Shown here piece after piece: positions 59,101 to 64,000 of a DNA stretch of 64,000 nt (position 1 is its first letter; every line of letters starts with the position of its first letter). The position numbers were made by a program, and so were the translations under genes. Under the pieces are notes generated by a model that was given only the letters and a program-made list of their open reading frames with translations, was not told the DNA's origin and made no database searches. The DNA lies in assembly GCF_000786695.1 (NCBI RefSeq), contig NZ_CP009962.1, positions 2,294,001 to 2,358,000 on the forward strand. The letters are read 5' to 3'. This stretch comes from Collimonas arenae. Lineage in GTDB: Bacteria > Pseudomonadota > Gammaproteobacteria > Burkholderiales > Burkholderiaceae_D.

Positions 59101-59905
59101 TGCGTCGAATGCTGCTGCCGCGAATGGCGCCATGCTGGGTGGAACCATCATGGGTGGTTCCAACGGCGACGGCACAGTCCAGACCCTCGGCACCAGTGGT
59201 GCTGTCGTGAAGACGGTTACCCCTTCAACCTGTACTACCGTCAGCGGCATTGATGCAACTGGAACAGGCCTGTGCGCGCAAGCGACAAAAGATGGCGCCA
59301 CAGCGCTTGGCTCCAACGCGCAAGCGACCGCTACCAATACCACTGCGGTTGGTTTCCGCGCGTTGGCCTCCTCGGCTGGTGCTGTGGCGCTCGGTTATAA
59401 CGCCCAGGCGACCGGCGATCCTACCGTGGCAATCGGCTATAACTCGCTTGCCGCCGGCAATAACTCTGTGGCGATGGGGGCAGGGGCGCAAGCAACCGGC
59501 ACCAATTCCGTAGCGCTGGGTGCCGGTTCCATAGCCGATCAGGACAATACGGTGTCTGTAGGTGCTCCTGGCAGTGAGCGTCGTATCACTAACGTGGCCG
59601 CTGGCGTCAATCCGACCGATGCTGTGAATGTCTCGCAATTGACTAACGTTCAAAATCAGGTCGGCAATGTTCAACGTATCGCCTACAGCGGGGTGGCGAT
59701 GGCGGGAGCGCTGGCCGGCATACCACAAGTAGATTATGGCAAGACATTCGCGTTGGGTGCGGGGATGGGAAGTTACGCCGGATACACGGCGCTTGCGATT
59801 GGTGCAAGTGCTCGGGTGAATCAAAACACCGTCATCAAATTGGGCGTAAGCACAACATCTGCCAGCCATACGTTGATTAACGCCGGCGTTGGATTTTCAT
59901 GGTGA
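53108..59905 (+). CDS. giant trimeric autotransporter adhesin (YadA/Hia type), copy 2
   Basis: 2265 residues from the ATG at 53108 (MNKIYRVIWSKITGDYCVVG). It has the same layout as copy 1: ESPR signal ending DTAWA, small head with Cys residues, neck, repeat stalk (about 208-1820), connector, YadA head (about 2060-2155), neck and anchor. The stretch from about 58527 to 59670 is almost identical in DNA to 50115-51258 of copy 1. The signal/head region is only partly similar, and the membrane anchor is different (AYSGVAMAGALAGIPQVDYG, ending INAGVGFSW, with the normal aromatic last residue). An adhesive surface function is expected; the receptor is unknown. Confidence 0.97.
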   Translation: MNKIYRVIWSKITGDYCVVGEFAKSGGKGKSNISVSQSSKISEAVERNFSVKVIARNIAAIFLLGILTDTAWAGYMANCPGNGGNVWQLWGVSSGWTAGAANVGEGACASTATGVILSEAPGGNGTGTTAYLQVGQSGTGTTSTITGAITLYGPAGINLKGNTAVTGTFSSSGLATFNGGASLAGNKLTNVAAGTVATDGVNFGQLTSLSTSTSSGISTNASNIGSLSTGLSTTNSNVTSLSTSASTGITSLSTGLSATNSNVTSLSTSASTGITSLSTGLSTTNSNVTSLSTSASTGITSLSTGLSATNSNVTSLSTSASTGITSLSTGLSTTNSNVTSLSTSASTGITSLSTGLSTTNSNVTSLSTSTSTGITSLSTGLSTTNSNVTSLSTSASTGISTNASNIGSLSTGLSTTNSNVTSLSTSTSTGISTNASNIGSLSTGLSTTNSNVASLSTSASTGISTNASNIGSLSTGLSTANSNVTSLSTSTSTGISTNASNIGSLSTGLSTTNSNVTSLSTSASTGISTNASNIGSLSTGLSTTNSNVTSLSTSTSTGISTNASNIGSLSTGLSTTNSNVTSLSTSTSTGISTNASNIGSLSTGLSTTNSNVTSLSTSTSTGISTNASNIGSLSTGLSTTNSNVTSLSTSTSTGISTNASNIGSLSTGLSTTNSNVSSLSTSASTGISTNASNIGSLSTGLSTTNSNVTSLSTSTSTGISTNASNIGSLSTGLSTTNSNVTSLSTSTSTGISTNASNIGSLSTGLSTTNSNVTSLSTSTSTGISTNASNIGSLSTGLSTTNSNVTSLSTSTSTGISTNASNIGSLSTGLSTTNSNVTSLSTSTSTGISTNASNIGSLSTGLSTTNSNVSSLSTSASTGISTNASNIGSLSTGLSTTNSNVTSLSTSTSTGISTNASNIGSLSTGLSTTNSNVTSLSTSTSTGISTNASNIGSLSTGLNTTNSNVTSLSTSASTGISTNASNIGSLSTGLSTTNSNVTSLSTSTSTGISTNASNIDSLSTSTSTGISTNASNIGSLLTGLSTTNSNVTSLSTSASTGISTNASNIGSLSTGLSTTNSNVTSLSTSASTGISTNASNIGSLSTSTSTGISTNASNIGSLSTGLSTTNSNVTSLSTSTSTGISTNASNIGSLSTGLSTTNSNVTSLSTSTSTGISTNASNIGSLSTGLSTTNSNVTSLSTSTSTGISTNASNIGSLSTGLSTTNSNVTSLSTSASTGISTNASNIGSLSTSTSTGISTNASNIGSLSTGLSTTNSNVTSLSTSTSTGISTNASNIGSLSTGLSTTNSNVTSLSTSTSTGISTNASNIGSLSTGLSTTNSNVTSLSTSTSTGISTNASNIGSLSTGLSTTNSNVISLSTSTSTGISTNASNIGSLSTGLSTTNSNVTSLSTSTSTGISTNASNIGSLSTGLSTTNSNVTSLSTSASTGISTNASNIGSLSTGLSTTNSNVTSLSTSTSTGISTNASNIGSLSTGLSTTNNNVTSLSTSASTGISTNASNIGSLSTGLSTTNSNVTSLSTSTSTGISTNASNIGSLSTGLSTTNSNVTSLSTSTSTGISTNASNIGSLSTGLSTTNSNVTSLSTSTSTGISTNASNIGSLSTGLSTTNSNVTSLSTSTSTGISTNASNIGSLSTGLSTTNSNVTSLSTSTSTGISTNASNIGSLSTGLSTTNSNVTSLSTSTSTGISTNASNIGSLSTGLSTTNSNVTSLSTSASTGISTNASNIGSLSTGLSTTNSNVISLSTSTSTGISTNASNIGSLSTGLSTTNSNVTSLSTSASTGISTNASNIGSLSTGLNTTNSNLTSLSTSTSTGFASLSTGVANSVQYDNPGHTSVTLGGVGATTPVTLTNVAAGVKPTDAVNFSQLSSLSTSTSSGLSTATSGIASLSTGLSTTNSNVTSLSTGLSNTNSNMSSLSTATSTGFSTAASGISSLSTGLSSTNSNVASLSTGLLSLSTGLSQIGSLSTGLVAAVAGNAALKPLADASNAAAANGAMLGGTIMGGSNGDGTVQTLGTSGAVVKTVTPSTCTTVSGIDATGTGLCAQATKDGATALGSNAQATATNTTAVGFRALASSAGAVALGYNAQATGDPTVAIGYNSLAAGNNSVAMGAGAQATGTNSVALGAGSIADQDNTVSVGAPGSERRITNVAAGVNPTDAVNVSQLTNVQNQVGNVQRIAYSGVAMAGALAGIPQVDYGKTFALGAGMGSYAGYTALAIGASARVNQNTVIKLGVSTTSASHTLINAGVGFSW
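53730..58560 (+). repeat. ~4.8-kb coding tandem repeat, 96-bp principal unit (adhesin 2)
   Basis: The same unit family as in adhesin 1, equivalent by length to about 50 principal units. The first part uses mainly the 25-residue variant (ASTGITSLSTGLSTTNSNVT); the rest is mostly 32-residue units with occasional 18-residue ones. Unit lengths are all multiples of 3 bp, so copy-number change cannot shift the frame. Confidence 0.95.
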
Positions 59906-60048
59906 TCAGGACGTCAGTCTTGACGCTTTGAAGCTTGTCATGGATGCCCCACCGTAATAATGCAGGTGTGGGGCTGATCATGATCGAAAGTTGTTCTTTG
60001 AATTTATTAAAGCACAATTATTTGAAAAATTGAATGGCATTGGAAGTG

Positions 60049-60091
60049 TCGCCGCAAAGAAGCATTCATGACTTTAATGCGGCGATTTTTT
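60049..60091 (+). terminator. terminator between adhesin 2 and the DUF4096 gene
   Basis: An 8-bp stem TCGCCGCA/TGCGGCGA (60049-60056 with 60078-60085) is followed by T5. A second, weaker stem without a U-run (GCCCCAC/GTGGGGC, 59946-59974) lies closer to the adhesin stop. Transcription of the next gene may therefore be separate or read-through. Confidence 0.65.
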
Positions 60092-60120
60092 AGATATGTA
60101 AATTAGTATTGGAGTTCATC

Positions 60121-60564
60121 ATGGTTCTTCGAGACGATCAATGGAGAAGACTAGAGCCGTTACTGTTAGGTAGGCAGGGCGATTCGGGGGCTAGCGGACG
60201 CGACAACCGTCTATTTATCGATGCAGTACTGTGGTATGTGCTGGGAGGGACGGGCGTATTATGGAGCAAGTTGCCCTCGAAATTCGGGAAATGGAATACC
60301 GTTTATATGCGCTTTAAGCGTTGGAATGAAAGTGGCATCTGGCAGCAACTCGTTGAAGATATGGCCGATGACGACGAGCTATATGGCGCAATAAAAAAGA
60401 TCGCTGATTTCGGGAACTGCAGAAAAGTAAGTGCAGTGCGGAAGGCATTAAGGAAAACCAATCGGGAAGTTTATAACTCAAGTTTCGCCCAGGCTCCTAT
60501 CAATGAAGAAATCAGTTCCGAGACTGACGTTTCGACTTTACACTGGTTGTCATTAGTAGATTAG
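60121..60564 (+). CDS. truncated transposase-like protein (DUF4096 N-domain)
   Basis: About 147 residues. Residues 1-85 (MVLRDDQWRRLEPLLLGRQG, DNRLFIDAVLW, FGKWNTVYMRFKRWNESGIW) are the N-terminal DUF4096/helix-turn-helix-like domain of IS5-type transposases. The DDE catalytic domain is absent; instead an unrelated 60-residue polar tail follows (KKIADFGNCRKVSAVRKALR). The frame is intact, and a broken homologue sits in the same place after adhesin 1. It may be an exapted DNA-binding protein associated with the adhesin locus, or merely a transposon remnant. Confidence 0.7.
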   Translation: MVLRDDQWRRLEPLLLGRQGDSGASGRDNRLFIDAVLWYVLGGTGVLWSKLPSKFGKWNTVYMRFKRWNESGIWQQLVEDMADDDELYGAIKKIADFGNCRKVSAVRKALRKTNREVYNSSFAQAPINEEISSETDVSTLHWLSLVD

Positions 60565-60641
60565 TGCTGAGATACAGGGCCAATTGGGGAATTTAGGTTG
60601 ATTGCCCGTTTTTACAAACGAGTCCTTGCAGCCACAAAAAT

Positions 60642-61913
60642 ATGAGTACTCAGGATCTGGTTACCGCTTACATTGCTTATCAAAGCGAGACTAATTTTGA
60701 CACCGCGCTGGAACTTATCCGTAAATTGCGCAGTGCTCGAAAAGTTGATGAAGCCATCGTTCTTGCCAATAAATGGCTGGCAAGAGCAGACACGCCTCTA
60801 TGTCGCGCCCAGCTTGGCTACGACATAAGCTGTCTCGGCATGTTCGAGCAGGCCGAAGTTGTGCTGCGAGATGTGCTGCCGTTGTTGGAATCCAACCCGG
60901 AAACCTACTACCAGATCAAATTGGAATTAGCGTTTGTGAAATACCGTCTGGGAAAATATCATGAAGCTCATTTGCTGCAAAAGTCACTTCATGAGCCTGA
61001 ATGGTGTGAAGTTTGGACGCGACTGATCTCATTCAACCGGGACAATAGCTGGTTTTTGCCATACAAGGATAAGGTTCTCTGCGATCAATCGGTGGCAGGC
61101 AAAAGTATTTTGGTCGCCGGCGAAGGGGGTATCGGCGATCTGCTGCAATTTTCTCGATACATGGAAAATCTGCGGCAAGAGGGGGCTACGGTTATTTATT
61201 GCCAGGCGCCGCGAGCACTTCACGGCCTGTTGGAAAATAGCGGGCTTCCCATCATCATCGTTGACAACACGCATGACCTGATGCGCGATTGTGATTTCAT
61301 CACGTGGCCCTTCGCATTATTTACCCGTTATCAAAAGAGCCCATATTTTCCAAATTTTGCGAAGGAATATCTGGCGCTATCAAGCGGCTATCAACTGCCG
61401 GACATCATTCAAGAAAAATTGCATACAAAAACGGAGGGCAGACAAAAGATCGGACTGGTATGGCGCAGCGAAACCACGGTGCGTCACGAGCCGTTCCGAT
61501 CCTTGGACTTAGGCGTATTGGAGCCACTGCTGGCGACGGCATCCGTAGAGTTTTTCTCAATGCAAGTGGGCGATCTGAACGAACAGGAAAGCGCCTTGAT
61601 GGAGCGTTATAAGGTTGTCGACCTGGGAGCACATCTGCGTTCGTTCGAAGATGCCGCACATGTGTTGGAACATCTCGACTTGCTCATTTCGATTGATTCA
61701 GCACCTGCGCATCTGGCTGGTGCGCGTAATCGTCCTGTCTGGCTGTTGTTATCGCAGGCGTGTGATTATCGATGGTGCGACTGGCTGCGCTTCACACCTT
61801 GGTATTCCTCTATGCGCCTGTACCGCCAAACCACGCTGGGAGATTGGCAGCCAACGATTGCTGAAATGAGCGCGGCATTGCTTGTAAAAGACGACAAGTC
61901 AGGTTGGCAGTGA
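60642..61913 (+). CDS. TPR protein with GT9-like (heptosyltransferase-type) glycosyltransferase domain
   Basis: 423 residues. The N-terminal ~130 are helical TPR-like repeats (RKVDEAIVLANKWLARADTP, ETYYQIKLELAFVKYRLGKY). The remainder is a GT-B fold: GEGGIGDLLQFSRYMENLRQ opens the first Rossmann domain and IGLVWRSETTVRHEPFRSLD the second. The donor-side motif IDSAPAHLAGARNRPVWLLL resembles ADP-heptose transferases (GT9). Such TPR-GT proteins are cytoplasmic. Its place after two Ser/Thr-rich adhesins suggests adhesin glycosylation, as bacterial autotransporter heptosyltransferases (TibC/AAH) do, but it could instead act on LPS or another glycan. No signal peptide. Confidence 0.8.
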   Translation: MSTQDLVTAYIAYQSETNFDTALELIRKLRSARKVDEAIVLANKWLARADTPLCRAQLGYDISCLGMFEQAEVVLRDVLPLLESNPETYYQIKLELAFVKYRLGKYHEAHLLQKSLHEPEWCEVWTRLISFNRDNSWFLPYKDKVLCDQSVAGKSILVAGEGGIGDLLQFSRYMENLRQEGATVIYCQAPRALHGLLENSGLPIIIVDNTHDLMRDCDFITWPFALFTRYQKSPYFPNFAKEYLALSSGYQLPDIIQEKLHTKTEGRQKIGLVWRSETTVRHEPFRSLDLGVLEPLLATASVEFFSMQVGDLNEQESALMERYKVVDLGAHLRSFEDAAHVLEHLDLLISIDSAPAHLAGARNRPVWLLLSQACDYRWCDWLRFTPWYSSMRLYRQTTLGDWQPTIAEMSAALLVKDDKSGWQ

Positions 61914-62011
61914 TAGAAATTTTGGAGCAGAGTCTAATTCGACCATGGACAAATACTCCCAATCGTCTGGAATGGCTATTAAGAGGCTGTTGTGAAACTG
62001 GGTGACATCAT

Positions 62012-62185
62012 ATGTACGAGGCTAGTCAAGATTGTCGCGAGCGGAATGCTTTTTTCTTCAATGATGGGGTAATTTTCTCAGGGGCTCAACTCAGCAATCC
62101 TCGTCAAAGTACAAGAGTTTACCAGGATGACCATCCAGGGATGGCGTTCCCAATGGCCGTCTTTTCACATTTCACTCCCCTATGA
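62012..62185 (+). CDS. candidate 57-codon small ORF overlapping the methyltransferase start
   Basis: It reads MYEASQDCRERNAFFFNDGV to a stop that overlaps the next ATG as ATGA, the classic sign of translational coupling. There is no convincing ribosome site and no domain, so it may be fortuitous. An IS-end-like sequence (CTGTTGTGAAACTGG, 61987-62001) lies just upstream. Confidence 0.25.
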   Translation: MYEASQDCRERNAFFFNDGVIFSGAQLSNPRQSTRVYQDDHPGMAFPMAVFSHFTPL

Positions 62186-62973
62186 ATCATAATCCTTACG
62201 CATGCAATAAAGTTCCAGAAATCACCTCGTGCAAATGTTGTGCTCAGACTTCAACGCTGGTTGGCGTGGTTGATTTTTCCAGATGCGGCGCGGATGTACA
62301 TGCGGGTAAGAAGGTTGATCCCTATGCGGGCTGGCCGGTGTACTTTTACCGCTGCGGTGCTTGCGGCTTCACCTTCACCCGGGCGCTCGACAACTGGAGC
62401 GCCGAAGATTTTGCTACGCACATTTACAACGACGACTACGTCCGCCATGATCCGGATTACCTTGGCGCCAGGCCACGCTCCAATGCTGATCTAATCATGC
62501 ACAACATGGGGAGCGTTAGGGAGCGGACCAGCTTGCTCGACTATGGTTCAGGCATGGGCTTGATGACTGAAATTCTCGAACAAAACGGCTTTGACTCCGT
62601 TGCCAGCTTCGATCCGTTCTCCTCCACCCGGCGTCCTGATCGACAGTTCAACATGGTGACTTGCTTCGAAGTATTCGAACACGTGCAGGACCCGATAGCC
62701 CTCGTCAAGGACATCAACAGATTCCTCAGCCCTGATGGCGCGGTGCTGTTCAGCACTTTGCTCTGTACACCACAAGCGGTTGATGGAGGCTTGCACAACT
62801 GGTGGTATTGCGCGCCTCGCAACGGCCATATTTCCTTCTATACGCTGGAGGCGTTGACCGCGCTGGCGGCGCGCTTCGAGTTGCGGGTTCTCAGCTTTAG
62901 CGACGGTTTGCATGCAATGTACCGACCGCAGATCGCGGAATGGCTGAAGCCATTCATACCGTCAAACGGCTAA
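62182..62973 (+). CDS. class I SAM-dependent methyltransferase with zinc-binding N-terminus
   Basis: 263 residues. An N-terminal metal-binding region has CxxC pairs (CKCC near 17-20, CGAC near 58-61). The methyltransferase core follows: motif I LLDYGSGMGLMTEILEQNGF, an acidic motif II at SFDPFSSTRRPD, and MVTCFEVFEHVQDPIALVKD. This layout is typical of sugar- or lipid-precursor methyltransferases in surface-glycan clusters. Next to a glycosyltransferase, a role in decorating a glycan is plausible, but the substrate is not visible from sequence. Confidence 0.85.
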   Translation: MNHNPYACNKVPEITSCKCCAQTSTLVGVVDFSRCGADVHAGKKVDPYAGWPVYFYRCGACGFTFTRALDNWSAEDFATHIYNDDYVRHDPDYLGARPRSNADLIMHNMGSVRERTSLLDYGSGMGLMTEILEQNGFDSVASFDPFSSTRRPDRQFNMVTCFEVFEHVQDPIALVKDINRFLSPDGAVLFSTLLCTPQAVDGGLHNWWYCAPRNGHISFYTLEALTALAARFELRVLSFSDGLHAMYRPQIAEWLKPFIPSNG

Positions 62974-63118
62974 GTAAGAGAATGCCTGCGGTTCGGGTTG
63001 CAGAATCTTTTAATGAAGTCAAAAACATTGACCCGAAAGCCGCTGTGAAAACGATTAGGCGAGTAGGGTGCTATTTTCGATAAATACAAAATTAAAATAA
63101 GTTGTTGAAGTAGTAAAA

Positions 63119-64000
63119 ATGAATATCAAATTACATGCGACCTCAGAAATTAGTCCACACGTCGCCGGATTTATAGTTGATCAGGATGGCTTTGTTTTCT
63201 TTAAAGACGCTTTTCTTTTTCTGTCACCAAAAGAACGCGGCGCATTCCGCTTGTTGCTTGAGGCGTGGCCGAATGTGGTTTCCAAAGCGGAGTTTTCTAA
63301 GAATATATGGGCAGGACGCATGTCAGACGGTGGCCTTGCTCGTTGCATAACCAGACTTCGACACTCGTTGGCGCCGTTTAAATTAGCTCATATAGATTCA
63401 TTTTATAAGGGCGGATATCGATTAACGATTGTGCCTGAAGAGGTGATGGCAAGCGCCCCGGTCGTTTCGCGATCAACTATCCATGCTCGCCCATTGGATC
63501 CCGAAAAAGTTGATCCTGCACTGATTGAAGCGTGTACGTACGCCCGGCAATTGCTTGAGCAACGCTCCCTGGAAGCGATTGATCGAGCTGAACTGGTTTT
63601 ACGAAACACAATTGCAAGCGCACCCGATTACGTGGCTGCTAAATTACTTTTTGCACAGTGCGCAGTGAGTAAAATAAACTATGGTGCTGACGTAAAGCGA
63701 TCTGTAATAGATGAAGGCTTGACGATGCTTGAATGGGTTGAGGATATAGCGCCTCAAACACCTGGCTTGCAATCGCAAATAGGACGTTTGCTGGATTGCA
63801 AATGGGATTTTCACGAAGCCCGCCTTCGGCATAAAAGGGCGTTGGCCATGTTTCCCGACGACGCCACGGCAAACTTGAATTATGGATTGCACCTGCTCAT
63901 TGAGGGTGCTTATTCGGATGCCGTAGCCGTATTTCGCACCGCAGTTGAGTTAAACCCTTTCTCGCCGCATTTGGCGGTAATACTCGCTCGTGCAGGTGCT
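63119..64000 (+). CDS. winged-helix plus TPR regulator, copy 4 (3' end beyond window)
   Basis: An open frame of 294 codons from ATG 63119 to the right edge. It aligns with the three tandem regulators at 30796-35123: GFIVDQDGFVFFKDAFLFLS, AGRMSDGGLARCITRLRHSL as the recognition region and SFYKGGYRLTIV as the wing, then TPR-like helices (DDATANLNYGLHLLIEGAYS). It is more divergent than those copies are from each other, so it is an older paralogue. It lies on the opposite strand on the far side of the adhesins, so related regulators flank the whole adhesin/glycosyltransferase block. Confidence 0.87.
   Translation, partial: MNIKLHATSEISPHVAGFIVDQDGFVFFKDAFLFLSPKERGAFRLLLEAWPNVVSKAEFSKNIWAGRMSDGGLARCITRLRHSLAPFKLAHIDSFYKGGYRLTIVPEEVMASAPVVSRSTIHARPLDPEKVDPALIEACTYARQLLEQRSLEAIDRAELVLRNTIASAPDYVAAKLLFAQCAVSKINYGADVKRSVIDEGLTMLEWVEDIAPQTPGLQSQIGRLLDCKWDFHEARLRHKRALAMFPDDATANLNYGLHLLIEGAYSDAVAVFRTAVELNPFSPHLAVILARAGA

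Noticed and set aside
60642..61913. Identification of the glycosyltransferase as a GT41 HMW1C/OGT-type enzyme
   Set aside because: The donor-side motifs (GEGGIGDLLQFSRY, IDSAPAHLAGA) resemble GT9 heptosyltransferases, not the GT41 signatures, although the TPR plus GT-B layout is similar.

Overview
The window reads as chromosome of a betaproteobacterium of the Burkholderiales, most likely Oxalobacteraceae and close to Collimonas, Herbaspirillum or Janthinobacterium. This is inferred from gene content and order (an intracellular PHB depolymerase, ftsH-folP-glmM, pstSCAB-phoU-phoBR facing ppk-sixA, carAB-greA, yhbY/rlmE); no rRNA is present to confirm it. Positions 1-30600 are dense, GC-rich core genome. 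Positions 30600-64000 are accessory, lower in GC, full of duplications and broken genes, and dominated by two giant surface adhesin genes.

Core half. A leftward operon carries an RnfB-like ferredoxin, nth, a VIT/CCC1 metal transporter and a DUF1841 protein. Then come phaZ and the ppk-sixA pair. A Pho box lies between divergent ppk and the phosphate regulon pstS-pstC-pstA-pstB-phoU-phoB-phoR, so phosphate uptake, its two-component control and polyphosphate synthesis sit together. A patatin-like lipoprotein, an NlpC/P60 peptidase and a GlcG/HbpS-like protein follow. Next are carA-carB (17-bp-spaced promoter, TTG start for carA), greA, a DUF4149 membrane protein, divergent yhbY/rlmE, then ftsH, folP and glmM. 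After glmM is a second complete PhoB/PhoR-like pair, clearly paralogous to the first. The core half ends with tRNA-Pro(TGG), a textbook terminator and tRNA-Arg(TCT).

Accessory half. Immediately beyond tRNA-Arg are three tandem leftward paralogues with an OmpR-type winged helix plus TPR-like helical repeats, an architecture like HilA/EilA. Upstream of them is a stand-alone pro-kumamolisin propeptide without its protease. Short remnants of the 3' end of that propeptide gene lie in the spacers between the tandem copies and show how the array duplicated. Small membrane, secreted and HTH proteins and decayed gene fragments fill 36200-41300. Two trimeric autotransporter adhesins follow (41711-51502 and 53108-59905). 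Each has a ~380-bp conserved leader and a downstream copy (one broken, one intact) of a truncated DUF4096 transposase domain; an IS3 fragment separates the two loci. A TPR plus GT9-like glycosyltransferase, a SAM methyltransferase and a fourth winged-helix/TPR paralogue, running off the right edge, complete the island.

Working hypothesis: 30800-64000 is an adhesin island. Two extremely Ser/Thr-rich coiled-coil adhesins may be glycosylated by the adjacent transferase and controlled by the flanking HilA-like regulators. The adhesins, the duplications and the domain architectures are visible in the sequence; the functional links are inference.
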